Origin: DRYS01 sp964491605 | Lineage (GTDB): Archaea > Thermoproteota > CALKCG01 > B24 > DRYS01 | Reading direction: 5' to 3' | Assembly: GCA_964491605.1 (NCBI GenBank) | Contig: CAZBGY010000004.1 | Span: forward strand, 1-64,000 | Length of the DNA: 64,000 nucleotides | Shown: in pieces, positions 35,165-44,447 of the stretch | Layout: each line of letters begins with the position of its first letter | Position numbering within the stretch: the stretch's first letter is position 1 | Notes under the pieces: generated by a model | Database searches by the model: none | Seen by the model: the letters and a program-made list of their open reading frames with translations, nothing else | What the model was told of the DNA's origin: nothing | Translations under genes and position numbers: made by a program

Positions 35165-37300
35165 ATGGTAACAGTTATAGATTCGAAGAAGCTGCGTGTA
35201 GATGTTCGATCGATCACCGTTAATTTCGCCGATGGAGCGAAGTCGAGTTGCAGCCTTGAAGGTATAGAGTGGAAGAGGGATGGTTATAGAATGTATAGGT
35301 ATAGATGCGGGGATGCATATGTCGATCTCCATACGATGAACTTAGATGGAGGGTTAAGCTTAGGTTTATCGGTGGTTTCATCTAAGAATCTTGATAGCTT
35401 ATTTCCGATCGAAGTTGAGTTAGATGCAGGTAATCCTAGGAGGATACTAGCGTTAACAACCCATAGAGGAGCTGCTGCATTCTATTCAGATGCCTTCAGA
35501 TATTATAACCCGATAGCGGTCGATAGGGAGCCGAAGGGGGTTAAACCTCTGGATGATCCTAAATACCCCTACAACTTAAGCTATATTCACCACGATGAAT
35601 ATATATGTGGATCTCCATGCTGGACTTACCCTGTAGTGGTAGATAGGTTCGAGGATATTCCATACTATACTGTATTCGTGTTAGCAGGGTACGACGATAG
35701 GTATCTAGCAGTTTTCACTACTACGAACGGAGATGCTACAGCCTATATAGATCCATGTTTTAAACTTAAAACCTTCTTAGGAAAGGAAGCTGGGAGGATG
35801 GAGTTAAGCTGGGTAGCCTCTATAGCTATCGATAGTGATCCATATAGAGCTGTGGATGGATGCGTAGAGGCGGCGGCTTACAACTCTGTGTTTAAGCATA
35901 GAATGGGTAAGAGGAGGCCTATATTCATAGATAAGTTCGGATGGTGCTCATGGAATGCACTGTTAACAGAGGATCTATCGCATGAGAATGTAGTGAAGAT
36001 AATCGATGGACTGAAAGCTAGAGGTATACCTATAGGATGGGTTATAATAGATGATGGATGGCAGGATGAGGCTGCTAGAGAGAAGTGGCCTCGTAGGATT
36101 CTGAGGAATCTTTCAATGAATGAGAGGTTCCCTAAAGGGTTTAGGAAGCTGATCGAGGATTTAAAAAGATTGGGCGTGGAGCTTGTAGGTTTATGGCATA
36201 CCATAAACGTTCATTGGGGAGGGTTCGAGGAGGAGGTAGCTAGGAAGTTAGGTATCGATTGTTATAGATCTAGGTTTACCGATAGCTATGCCCCGCCAGC
36301 TACCATGGATCAAGCCTACGAATTCTATAGGAGATTCTTCTCGTGGATTAGAGAATCTGGATTCGATTTCGTTAAGATAGATAATCAGTGGATAATCCAT
36401 AGCCTATACTCCGGTGATTATACGGCTGGCTTAGCCGCTAGGAATATACAGCTTTCTATGCAGCTAGCCGCATACGCTAACGGCTTAGATATACTTAACT
36501 GTATGTGTATGGCTCCGGAGGATTACAGCTACTTCCTCTTAAGCAACGCTATGAGGGTATCGATAGACTATGTACCCTTCTGGAAAGCTGATGCGAAACT
36601 GCACACCCTATTCAGCGTATATAACGCTCTGTTATTCGGTGATATAGCATACCCAGACTACGATATGCTCATATCCTACGACCCATATGCTAAGACGCAT
36701 CTAGTAGCTAGGATATTCAGCGGCGGGCCAATATACATAACGGATAGATACCCTGAGAAAACGGATGTAGATATCCTGAGGAAGGTTATACTACCAGATG
36801 GAAGGATAGTTAGAGTGGATAAACCTGGATTACCGACTCGCGATGTAGTGTTAAGGGATCCGTACAATGAGCAGGTAGTTTTGAAAGTGGCATCGACTGT
36901 TAAAGAATGCATAGCGATAGCTCTATTTAATATATACAAGGGTGGATCCATACTAGAAGATTATGTGAAGCTCGACATCTTACCGTTTGAAGTGAGGGAA
37001 GGGGAATACCTATGTTATAGAGTGTTCGACGGAGGCTACAGCGTCATTAAACCTGGAGATGGAGTTAGGGTATCTCTCAGTGAGCTTGAAACAGAGATAT
37101 TGATACTCGCACCTATATACGATGGGAGGGCGGTGGTAGGGTTGAAGGATTACCTACTCCCACCGTATCCTATAGAGATACGTAAGATCGATGGAGAGAT
37201 CCTGATCGAAAGCGATACACCTGGGACGCTTCTATACTATAGGGACGGCGTACTCGACGAAATAAAGATCGGTAAAGGTATCATGAAGATTTCTACGTAG
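35165..37300 (+). CDS. GH36 alpha-galactosidase/raffinose-synthase-like hydrolase
   Basis: A 711-residue retaining glycoside hydrolase of the raffinose-synthase/Sip1 branch, to which crenarchaeal alpha-galactosidases belong. It has FGWCSWNALLTEDLSHENV and WVIIDDGWQDEAA. The nucleophile is D406 in FVKIDNQ, the acid/base D468 in RVSIDYVPFWK. There is no signal peptide, so it is intracellular. The ATG has a strong AGGAGGT site. It would release galactose for the GalT/sugar-nucleotide genes elsewhere in the window, which is inference. Confidence 0.88.
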   Translation: MVTVIDSKKLRVDVRSITVNFADGAKSSCSLEGIEWKRDGYRMYRYRCGDAYVDLHTMNLDGGLSLGLSVVSSKNLDSLFPIEVELDAGNPRRILALTTHRGAAAFYSDAFRYYNPIAVDREPKGVKPLDDPKYPYNLSYIHHDEYICGSPCWTYPVVVDRFEDIPYYTVFVLAGYDDRYLAVFTTTNGDATAYIDPCFKLKTFLGKEAGRMELSWVASIAIDSDPYRAVDGCVEAAAYNSVFKHRMGKRRPIFIDKFGWCSWNALLTEDLSHENVVKIIDGLKARGIPIGWVIIDDGWQDEAAREKWPRRILRNLSMNERFPKGFRKLIEDLKRLGVELVGLWHTINVHWGGFEEEVARKLGIDCYRSRFTDSYAPPATMDQAYEFYRRFFSWIRESGFDFVKIDNQWIIHSLYSGDYTAGLAARNIQLSMQLAAYANGLDILNCMCMAPEDYSYFLLSNAMRVSIDYVPFWKADAKLHTLFSVYNALLFGDIAYPDYDMLISYDPYAKTHLVARIFSGGPIYITDRYPEKTDVDILRKVILPDGRIVRVDKPGLPTRDVVLRDPYNEQVVLKVASTVKECIAIALFNIYKGGSILEDYVKLDILPFEVREGEYLCYRVFDGGYSVIKPGDGVRVSLSELETEILILAPIYDGRAVVGLKDYLLPPYPIEIRKIDGEILIESDTPGTLLYYRDGVLDEIKIGKGIMKIST

Positions 37301-37386
37301 AGATCTATAGGTCGACGTATAACAATTGACTTGGGAAAGGTTTATTTAGAAGATTTCTCCATCCTCTTCGAGAAGAGGCTAAGAAT

Positions 37387-37899
37387 ATGACGTTGACTAT
37401 GTATAAGGCGTTAGCAGAGCTGTGGCGTAAATCCTTCCATGAACCATTAGAGAGCATTATGCGTAGCCGCATGATCGAGTGGAGGAGGCAGCCGGCTGTA
37501 GTTAGGGTAGATAAACCGACTAAGTTGCATACAGCTAGGAAGCTTGGTTATAAAGCTAAAAGGGGTTTCATCGTGGTTAGGGTTCGCGTACGTAAAGGAT
37601 CTGGGGAGAAAGCTAGACCTAGATCAGGTAGGAGGCCTAAAGCGCTTGGTGTTAAAAAGATTAAACGTGAAATATCTAAGGAGGAGGTAGCAGTGTACAG
37701 AGCGCAGAAGAAGTATCCGAATCTTAAACCTATAGGAAGTTACTACGTATATGAAGATGGAGTCTATGAATGGTATGAAGTTATAATGGTTGACCCTATG
37801 ATCGTTTTAAGGGATAGTAGGGCTAGCGTACAGCTTCCCGGACCTACGGCTAGAAGGTTTGCTCGTAGGATAGAGGAGCTAAGCTCATCATCTGAATAG
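37387..37899 (+). CDS. rpl15e: Large ribosomal subunit protein eL15
   Basis: A 170-residue archaeal/eukaryotic L15e. YKALAELWRKSFHEPL, WRRQPAVVRVDKPT, ARKLGYKAKRGFIVVRVRVRKG and RRPKALGVKKIKREIS are all family landmarks. It may start at ATG 37387 or at the Met five codons later. Its end overlaps the converging cofE gene by 12 bases. Confidence 0.96.
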   Translation: MTLTMYKALAELWRKSFHEPLESIMRSRMIEWRRQPAVVRVDKPTKLHTARKLGYKAKRGFIVVRVRVRKGSGEKARPRSGRRPKALGVKKIKREISKEEVAVYRAQKKYPNLKPIGSYYVYEDGVYEWYEVIMVDPMIVLRDSRASVQLPGPTARRFARRIEELSSSSE

Positions 37900-38649
37900 A
37901 TCCTCCTCCAACGGCCTTATGAGATCCCTATAAGATCCTTCACCCGCCTCATACCTAACGCCTTTAACGATAGCTACAGGTATACCTTCCGTCTTTCCCA
38001 TAACTAACTCAGCGGCGGATGCTACCTCATCGGCTACGGCGACAACGGTAGCCCTTAACTCATATCCATATGGATCCTTAATTCCTCTATAATCTAGTAG
38101 AGGCTTTATATTCCATACCCCGATAGCTACATCGGTTAGACCTCTACGCCAAGCCCTACCGAATGTATCGCTTATTATCACGGCTACGTCCACACCTGTA
38201 AGCTCTTTTATCCTTAACCCTATCTTCATAGCCGATGAATCCGGGTCCTCTGGTAGGGTTACAGCGGTATCCCCGCCGGATACGTTCGATAGATCTACAG
38301 CGCTGTTAGCGCATACGAATCCATGTATAGTCTCGGTTATTATGTGAGGACCTCTCATCTTAACTATACGCCTAGCCTGTCTAAGTATCAGCTCTACATG
38401 TCTAGGATCCTTCCCAAGCTCTAAGCTTATCCTTTCAGCGAATATTGACGGAGTTATATCGCTGATCCTGTATACATAGCCTTCAGCTTTAGATACTATT
38501 TTATGGGTGACCACTATGATATCCCTATCCTCGAGTTTAACACCCTGCTTAATGCACGCATCAACTATCAGATAGCCTATATCATCGCCAAACTTAATCT
38601 CTGGAAGTTTAACGCCTATTATCCGAACCTCCCTTAAACTGCTATGCAT
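37888..38649 (-). CDS. cofE: Coenzyme F420-0:L-glutamate ligase
   Basis: A 253-residue ligase adding glutamate to F420-0 with GTP. It has VVTHKIVSKAEG, GPHIITETIHGFVCANSAVDLSN, the DPDSSAMKI loop, VAVIISDTFGRAWRRGLTDVAIG and the C-terminal VPVAIVKG-type strand. This shows that the organism makes F420, though no other cof gene lies in the window. It is divergent from the CMP kinase across a 57-base promoter spacer. Confidence 0.94.
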   Translation of the reverse strand: MHSSLREVRIIGVKLPEIKFGDDIGYLIVDACIKQGVKLEDRDIIVVTHKIVSKAEGYVYRISDITPSIFAERISLELGKDPRHVELILRQARRIVKMRGPHIITETIHGFVCANSAVDLSNVSGGDTAVTLPEDPDSSAMKIGLRIKELTGVDVAVIISDTFGRAWRRGLTDVAIGVWNIKPLLDYRGIKDPYGYELRATVVAVADEVASAAELVMGKTEGIPVAIVKGVRYEAGEGSYRDLIRPLEEDLFR

Positions 38650-38706
38650 ATACGAAGTTTTTTGCTAACCTAACATTTAAATTTCTACTCTACTAGATAA
38701 TCTTCG

Positions 38707-39246
38707 ATGTTGACTTTAAAGATAGCTTTAGCTGGTCAGCTTGGAGCGGGATGCACAGAGGTAGCTGAGGCTATAGCTAGGGAGACAGGTGCGAAGGTCT
38801 ATAATAGCGAGAGCATCCTGAAGAGGCTTGTCGTAGAGAGGGGGGAAAGCTTCGCAGGCTTCCAGGAGCATATAAGATCTGGTGAGATAAACCTCGATAG
38901 GATATTGGAGAGCTATACATATGAGGTTGCTAACGCTGAGAGTAAGGTCGTGATAGAGGGTAGATCCGCGTTATTCTTCTTACCGAGGAGGAATTTCTTT
39001 AAAGTTCTACTCGTAGCTGATAAAAGGTATAGAGCTGAACATATAGCTAAAGTGAGGGGTATAAGTCTAAGCGAAGCTATGGCGGATATAGAGGCTAGCG
39101 ATGAGGAGCGTGAAGCTTTAGTTAGGAGATTCTATAAGTTGAATTGGCTGGATCCATGCCTCTACCATCTCGTAATAAATACTACCGGGCTGGATATGGT
39201 TAAGGTAGCTAAACTCGTGATAGAAGCGCATAACATCATGCTTTAG
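38707..39246 (+). CDS. cmk: Cytidylate kinase, archaeal type
   Basis: A 179-residue P-loop nucleoside monophosphate kinase. The Walker A region is LAGQLGAGCTEVAEAIA, a variant in which Cys follows the GAG; VIEGRSALFFL follows. The basic lid segment is VADKRYRAEHIAKVRG. It resembles archaeal CMP kinases, usually found near ribosomal protein genes, as here near L15e. The residue after the final Gly in the P-loop is Cys rather than Lys, so dCMP/CMP kinase activity should be confirmed. Confidence 0.78.
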   Translation: MLTLKIALAGQLGAGCTEVAEAIARETGAKVYNSESILKRLVVERGESFAGFQEHIRSGEINLDRILESYTYEVANAESKVVIEGRSALFFLPRRNFFKVLLVADKRYRAEHIAKVRGISLSEAMADIEASDEEREALVRRFYKLNWLDPCLYHLVINTTGLDMVKVAKLVIEAHNIML

Positions 39247-39342
39247 ATGGCTATATAGCACGTAACCCTGATCGAGAGAAGATACACCTATATAACCCGT
39301 ATACACCCTATTTTTATCCTCAGCTGTAGGAGTTCGTACGCT

Positions 39343-40914
39343 ATGGATATAGTGTTCAGGCTTGAAGCTAGTATTAGGGCTAGCCGTAGCTTAGAGGATA
39401 TAACAGATAAGGTAGCCGGATACCTAGAGGAAGCCAAACCCCTCCTAAGGAGGGGGGCACCCGATAAGGCTGAGGGAGCGAGGATAGAGTGGTGGGGTAT
39501 AGACAGGCAATACTTGAAGCTACGTATAGTATCGGATCGCTATGTGAGAGCTCATGATGCACTTCTCAGGATTAGAAAATATCTTTCAGAGAAGCTGGGT
39601 AGAGAGCATAAGATAGGCATTAGAAGCTTAACCGTCGAGAAGTATCTTATCGAAGGGATACCTAGGATAGATTATAGTCGTGCATCCTCGATCGTAGAGA
39701 GGGTAGCTACTCTTCAAGATATGGGTGAATACTATACGATCGAATTCCGTAATCTAAGCGAGAAGGATATTGAAGATAGGGTTGTCGATAGGATATTCAG
39801 CTTACTCGTAGCCGAGTTGAAGCCTAAAACCGTAGCTTTCACCGAAGCTACCGAGGCTAGGCTTGCACCTTTAGGCTATACGTTAAAGTATACTGGTGGG
39901 AAGCAGGTTAAATTTAACGAAGATATAGCTGAATGGATCGTTAAGATGGGATGGGCTAAACGCTACCCTGGAAGGGGTCAATGGATATTCACAGCACCGA
40001 TAACAACCCTACTCAACACCGTGAAATCTATGATAATAGAGGATATACTTAAGCCGCTAGGCTTCGAGGAGTGGATGCTACCTAAGCTTACACCTCTCAC
40101 GGTTATAGCTAAGATGCCCGGATACCTAGACCACCTAGCTGAGGGTATGATATACTGTATGGTTCCACCTAGACGTGAAGATGCACTCTTAGATTTCAAA
40201 AGAGATTTCACGGCTAGGAAGAAGATCGATGTAGATCTGCTTAGGAGGGAGCTTGAAGGGCCGCTGTACGTTCTAGAACCTGCACAGTGCACACCGTTCT
40301 ACCAGTTCTTCTCAGGCGAATACATAGACCTAGATGAGGATTTACCTGTAAAAGTGTATGATCAAAGCGGATGGACCTGGAGGTGGGAGGGGAAGGGGGT
40401 TAGAGGGTTGGAGCGTACCATAGAGTTCTATAGGCTTGAAGCGGTATGGCTTACATCTAGATCTGAGGCTGTAGAGCTTAGGGATAGGATAGCTGATGAA
40501 TCATATAGACTTGCGGATAGTATGCTTGAGCTAGAGGCTAGACTAGTCGTAGGTGCCCCCTTCTATATGAGTAGCGAGGAAGCTAGTAAGACGTATGTAG
40601 ATATCTCTAAGCCTGAGGGCTATCCGACCGTCGATCTTGAGGCATGGTTGCCATATAGGGGTAATAGGGAGGAGAGCGAGTGGTTAGAGATAGGCGCATA
40701 CACATGCGCTAAGGATAAGTATGTTAGAAGCTTCAATATACGTGAAGTTAAGGGTAGAGAGATATGGACTGGATGCGCTGGATTCGGTTTAACAAGATGG
40801 ATTACAGCATTCCTAGCTCAGCATGGATTCGAATACGATGAATGGCCTGAAGAGGTTAAGAGAAGAATAGGTAGGCTGCCTAAGCCTCCCCATACTAGGA
40901 GTACTAGACTTTAA
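39343..40914 (+). CDS. serS: Seryl-tRNA synthetase, rare methanogen type (type 2)
   Basis: A 523-residue class II synthetase of the atypical SerRS family with an active-site zinc. C316 (EPAQCTPFYQFF), E366 (IEFYRLEAVW) and C478 (WTGCAGFGLTRW) match the three zinc ligands of the Methanosarcina barkeri enzyme. The N-terminal 160 residues form the large tRNA-binding domain of this type rather than the long coiled coil of ordinary SerRS. It charges tRNA-Ser with serine. The type is known mainly from methanogens, so its presence here is unusual. Confidence 0.93.
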   Translation: MDIVFRLEASIRASRSLEDITDKVAGYLEEAKPLLRRGAPDKAEGARIEWWGIDRQYLKLRIVSDRYVRAHDALLRIRKYLSEKLGREHKIGIRSLTVEKYLIEGIPRIDYSRASSIVERVATLQDMGEYYTIEFRNLSEKDIEDRVVDRIFSLLVAELKPKTVAFTEATEARLAPLGYTLKYTGGKQVKFNEDIAEWIVKMGWAKRYPGRGQWIFTAPITTLLNTVKSMIIEDILKPLGFEEWMLPKLTPLTVIAKMPGYLDHLAEGMIYCMVPPRREDALLDFKRDFTARKKIDVDLLRRELEGPLYVLEPAQCTPFYQFFSGEYIDLDEDLPVKVYDQSGWTWRWEGKGVRGLERTIEFYRLEAVWLTSRSEAVELRDRIADESYRLADSMLELEARLVVGAPFYMSSEEASKTYVDISKPEGYPTVDLEAWLPYRGNREESEWLEIGAYTCAKDKYVRSFNIREVKGREIWTGCAGFGLTRWITAFLAQHGFEYDEWPEEVKRRIGRLPKPPHTRSTRL

Positions 40915-41377
40915 GAGTTGGATCCTCCTTTATCGTCCGTAGTATTATCATAGTCGACGTCGATTGGACGCCCTTTATAGAGCCTATACGATCTATTATG
41001 CTTGCAAGCTCCTCCCTACTAGTAGTTTTAACCTTGAGTATAGCATAGTATTCACCTGTTACATCGTATATCTCTGTTACACCATCTATCTCCTTGAGAG
41101 ACTCTAGTATACGACTGTATACAGATGGATCCGCTTTCAAAGCTACTATAGCTTTAACCGTATAGCCTAACTTCTCCTCATCGAGAATCGTGTAGAAGCC
41201 CTTTATTATACCGTTAGCTATAAGCCTCCTAAGCCTAATATGTACCGTACCTTCACTCACCCCTAGAGCTGAAGCTATACGTTTGAGAGGAGTGCGAGCA
41301 TTACGTTGGAGTATCTCTAGTATCTTCCTATCGACTTCATCCAATTCTATCTGCATACCCAATATCATACTATACAT
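40904..41377 (-). CDS. Lrp/AsnC family transcription regulator
   Basis: A 157-residue regulator. The N-terminal helix-turn-helix LQRNARTPLKRIASALGVSEGTVHIRLRRL is followed by a RAM (ligand-binding ferredoxin-fold) domain with GYTVKAIVALKADPS and EYYAILKVKTTSREEL. It probably controls amino-acid metabolism. Its 3' end overlaps the end of the SerRS gene by 11 bases. The ligand is unknown. Confidence 0.92.
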   Translation of the reverse strand: MYSMILGMQIELDEVDRKILEILQRNARTPLKRIASALGVSEGTVHIRLRRLIANGIIKGFYTILDEEKLGYTVKAIVALKADPSVYSRILESLKEIDGVTEIYDVTGEYYAILKVKTTSREELASIIDRIGSIKGVQSTSTMIILRTIKEDPTLKV

Positions 41378-41430
41378 TCACTACTTATTAACGTAACTCG
41401 ATTGAGGATTATACAGAGTGTTACCGAAAT

Positions 41431-41586
41431 ATGATTGAGGAGTCTTTCATCTATGTCAGACCTCTAACGCCGAACAATCCGTACATGGACCTAGATATGG
41501 TTAAGTTTAGAGTTTAGTATTTATTGGAGGATAATCCAAGTACTCTAGGCTATCTAGTCGAGGATATTCTACACAGTATGCTTTGA
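41431..41586 (+). pseudogene. Short coding remnant with one in-frame TAG
   Basis: From ATG 41431 the frame reads YVRPLTPNNPYMDLDMVKF, hits TAG, and continues YLLEDNPSTLGYLVEDIL to a TGA. Both halves look like real protein, so this is probably a decayed or truncated gene. I do not recognise the family. The bases from 41587 to 41727 hold nothing clear. Confidence 0.4.
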
Positions 41587-41727
41587 TCGGATATACTAAT
41601 ATGGAATACTCGCTGATCAAAACGTATCCTCGAGATCTTTCTAAGGCAGGAAGACCGCTAAACTTTTAGACAAAATCAAACTACTAGATATAATCGAGCT
41701 CTTATGAAAGATAGCTGAACTATAGGC

Positions 41728-41922
41728 GTGACTTTTACGTGTATAGGGCTAATCATTCTATTATTCGTATTCTACCTAGGCTATAGAGAATTCACAAAAA
41801 TACTCGGTAACCACCATAATATCGATACAGTTTACAGAGATATTATCTACTCTATTCTATGTATCGATAGAAGTGATGCTGCTAGCAGTTATGTGCCGGG
41901 TAGCTTCTATAATACTTTCTAA
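41728..41922 (+). CDS. Possible small membrane protein or gene remnant
   Basis: A 64-codon frame from GTG: one N-terminal membrane helix (CIGLIILLFVFYLGY) then a polar tail. There is no good ribosome site and no recognised family, and it sits between decayed genes. It may be a remnant itself. Confidence 0.25.
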   Translation: MTFTCIGLIILLFVFYLGYREFTKILGNHHNIDTVYRDIIYSILCIDRSDAASSYVPGSFYNTF

Positions 41923-41975
41923 AGGTGTAGAATTCATAAGGATTAGTAGAACGATGAAAGGGGAGACGCATAGAG

Positions 41976-42410
41976 ATGAATCCGATTAAGGTAGCTGAAA
42001 TAGCTGCTTTATTATCGATGAGAGCTTTGGGTTCTATCCTAGCTTACTCTAGCTACGCATTATTAACCTCATTGGAGACGTTTATGACGGCTAGGTTAGA
42101 GTTACGAGATGAATCTATCGTTATCGAGGAGTTTAGACTCGAGAATAAAGGGGTTCTATCCTATCTTGATGAAGATTGAGATTAAGCTCTACCGCAACGG
42201 AAGCCCAGCTATATAATTGCATATAGAGGATATACAAGACTGAATCCAGGTGAAGCTATCGAGAGATTGATATTAGAGCGTAAGGATGGGCTTCGCTATA
42301 TACCATATACAGGAGGATTCTATCGAGACAATCTTAGGATGGAGAACGAGTTTTCGATAGAACCTCTAGTTACGGTTAGGATAGAGGGGCCGATAGGCTG
42401 TGAAATATAA
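41976..42410 (+). pseudogene. Frame-shifted gene for a membrane-anchored protein
   Basis: The first part (41976-42179) encodes an N-terminal hydrophobic segment (VAEIAALLSMRALGSILAYS) and the start of a strand-rich domain. It then stops, and a second frame resumes near 42225 (YTRLNPGEAIERLILE, then LVTVRIEGPIGCEI) to a TAA at 42408. One or two frame changes near 42180-42225 separate the halves. The end overlaps the start of the next broken gene, as in a real operon. Family unknown. An assembly error cannot be excluded. Confidence 0.5.
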
Positions 42411-42800
42411 CGATCTTCTAAGATTAATCAAGGCATCAGTATACTCGCTATCAATACTATTAGTGGCTATACTACTCGACAATATAGCTAGGATTACGAC
42501 CAATCTATCTATCCCATATATATATGTCTAGATCGAGAGGTTTTCATATTAGGCTATAATCGTAGCGATACTGGTGTGGTTTAGTATAATGCTTGAAAGT
42601 CACTTGATAGGACTACTACCGTTATGCTTGCGATATTTATGCTAGTACAGGTAACACATAGCGGGGTATATATGTATAGGTATGGAGATCTAACTATAGA
42701 GATAGTATTCGAGGATGCGGTTAGGATGATAGCTTCCTTTACTATCTTCATCCTATCTGTGAAGCTTATTAGGAGACTCTCCGGTATTAGGTATCGGTAG
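42400..42800 (+). pseudogene. Frame-shifted small membrane protein gene
   Basis: It starts at a GTG overlapping the previous gene's end: VKYNDLLRLIKASVYSLSIL and a membrane helix, then a stop near 42530. A second open piece (about 42608-42800, MLAIFMLVQVTHSGVY, then FEDAVRMIASFTIFILSVKL) follows in another frame. It would have had about four membrane helices and was probably the partner of the previous gene. Both are broken. Family unknown. Confidence 0.45.
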
Positions 42801-42837
42801 GATCGATCGTACACTGTTTAATCCATCTATCGAAAGA

Positions 42838-42856
42838 TTTATAACACCGTTATAAA
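42838..42856. promoter_or_regulatory. Sulfur-regulon operator at serK
   Basis: TTTATAAC-ACC-GTTATAAA, a perfect 8-bp dyad with a 3-base centre, about 20 bases before the TTG start of serK. It shares the ATAAC-N3-GTTAT core with six other sites in 42.8-52.9 kb. Confidence 0.65.
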
Positions 42857-42876
42857 ATATTGAAGGCATATAGAAG

Positions 42877-43332
42877 TTGTCTTCACCGAAGGATAAGCCG
42901 CTTAGCATGGGATTTAGCGTAGATCTTAAGATACTCCCAATCAAGATGTTGAAACCTCATGAAGAGGTAAATCCCAGACTAGTGGATGAGCTGATCGCAG
43001 ATATAAGGAAGTCGGGTATTTTAAGGAAGGCTATAGCCATCGACCGGGATAGTAAGATTATACTTGACGGGCATCATAGGGTTAGGACTTTAGAGATACT
43101 AGGCTGCAAATTCATTCCATGCATACTTTTAGACTACTCATCCCCATCGATTATAGTATTATCGTGGAGTAGCGATACACCTCTACCTAAGACTCTAATA
43201 GTAGACTCCGGACTTAGAGGTATACCTCTCCCTCCTAAAACATCTAAGCATATGGTAAGGGTGGGTGAAAGACTGATACACTTATCTGAATTAGAGCCTG
43301 AAGTTAATATACCCATCCATATCCTTGTATAG
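42877..43332 (+). CDS. serK: Free serine kinase SerK-like, ParB/sulfiredoxin fold
   Basis: A 151-residue protein of the ParB-like fold, matching archaeal SerK, which phosphorylates free serine to O-phosphoserine for cysteine synthesis. It has LKPHEEVNPRLVDELI (E29/E30 at the position of SerK's catalytic Glu), DRDSKIILDGHHRVRTLEIL (DGHHR at 64-68) and PPKTSKHMVRVG. It is shorter than the Thermococcus enzyme as I remember it. The start is TTG 42877; ATG 42907 is an alternative. It shares an operator with the sulfhydrylase at 51513, its expected pathway partner. Confidence 0.78.
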   Translation: MSSPKDKPLSMGFSVDLKILPIKMLKPHEEVNPRLVDELIADIRKSGILRKAIAIDRDSKIILDGHHRVRTLEILGCKFIPCILLDYSSPSIIVLSWSSDTPLPKTLIVDSGLRGIPLPPKTSKHMVRVGERLIHLSELEPEVNIPIHILV

Positions 43333-43348
43333 GTATCGAAAGATTAAT

Positions 43349-43361
43349 ATAACTCTGTTAT
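43349..43361. promoter_or_regulatory. Sulfur-regulon operator at ThiF-like gene
   Basis: ATAAC-TCT-GTTAT, a perfect 5-bp dyad, 22 bases before the ATG of the E1-like gene, in the 50-base spacer after serK. It is the same core as the serK site. Confidence 0.6.
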
Positions 43362-43382
43362 TATGGATAGCTTAACGAGGAT

Positions 43383-44447
43383 ATGAGGAGAGCGAATGGA
43401 AGCCTAACTGAAGATGAAATCGAAATATATTCTAGACAGATAGTGCTAGCGGATATAGGATTTCAAGGTCAGCTTAAGCTTAAGGAGGCTAGGGCTGCGA
43501 TCGTAGGACTCGGAGGGTTAGGCTGCCCTACAGCTACGCTACTAGCATCAATGGGTGTGGGATATCTAAGACTTGTAGATAGGGATGTAGTGGAGAAGTC
43601 TAACTTACATAGGCAATGGCTCTACAATCTAAGGGATGTAGGGTACCCGAAGGTAGAGGTAGCTGCTAGGAGGATCATGGAGCTAAATCCATACACTAAA
43701 GTCGAACCTATGCCTATCTACGTAGATGATTCTACGGCTGAGGATGTAGTCGAAGGCGTAGATGTAGTTTTGGATGGGCTTGATAATATCTCTGCGCGTA
43801 GAGCTTTGAATAGGGCTTGTGTAAAGCTTGGTGTCCCGTACATATTCGCAACAGCTCTTCAAACATACGGGCTAGCATCTACGATAATACCCGGTGAGAC
43901 ACCTTGCTTAGAATGTATATTTCCAGGTGTAAATGATAAAGATCTACCTACCTGCGCTACGGTTGGAGTGCATCCATCGATCTTAAACCTAGTTTCAAGT
44001 ATAGAGGTTTTCGAAGCGGTTAATATACTCACTGGATCTGAACCTAGATTGAAGAGTAAGCTCATGGTATGCGATCTCTACACACTATACTTCTACCCTA
44101 TAGATGTATCTAGATCAGAGAACTGCTATGTATGCGGCAGAAGGGGATACTATACAGCAAGCTCTGTAAACTACCCTGTGGTGGAGGAGTTATGCGGTAG
44201 AGGCGGTTTACCAGTATATATAGTAAACCCTGGGAAGATACTATATGTAGATTTGGAGAGTTTAGCTAGCAGATCATCGTTACTTGGTTTAGAGACCCTC
44301 GTGAAAAGCACGTTAGGTGTGACGTTGAAATCTAGCGAAGGGGTTAAAGTAAGCATCCTTAGGACAGGTATCATGATAGTGGAGGGGACGGCTGCTAGGG
44401 ATGAAGTTGTAAACCTCTACCATTCCATCCTAGGAGTGTACGTGTAA
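43383..44447 (+). CDS. ThiF/MoeB-type E1-like adenylyltransferase with C-terminal extension
   Basis: A 354-residue enzyme that adenylates the C-terminal glycine of a ubiquitin-like sulfur carrier (ThiS, MoaD or similar). It has GLGGLGCP (43-50), DRDVVEKSNLHRQ with the catalytic Arg, the likely reactive C191 in DLPTCATVG, and zinc ligands C175xxC178 and C248xxC251. Residues 262-354 are an extra domain of unknown fold, not a rhodanese. No sulfur-carrier gene lies next to it. Its regulon site places it with cysteine and Fe-S sulfur supply. Thiamine, molybdopterin or tRNA thiolation are all possible. Confidence 0.88.
   Translation: MRRANGSLTEDEIEIYSRQIVLADIGFQGQLKLKEARAAIVGLGGLGCPTATLLASMGVGYLRLVDRDVVEKSNLHRQWLYNLRDVGYPKVEVAARRIMELNPYTKVEPMPIYVDDSTAEDVVEGVDVVLDGLDNISARRALNRACVKLGVPYIFATALQTYGLASTIIPGETPCLECIFPGVNDKDLPTCATVGVHPSILNLVSSIEVFEAVNILTGSEPRLKSKLMVCDLYTLYFYPIDVSRSENCYVCGRRGYYTASSVNYPVVEELCGRGGLPVYIVNPGKILYVDLESLASRSSLLGLETLVKSTLGVTLKSSEGVKVSILRTGIMIVEGTAARDEVVNLYHSILGVYV

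Noticed and set aside
41431..41586. In-frame TAG as a possible pyrrolysine codon
   Set aside because: TAG is an ordinary stop here (for example S13 and S11), the frame is tiny and unrecognised, and neighbours are also broken.
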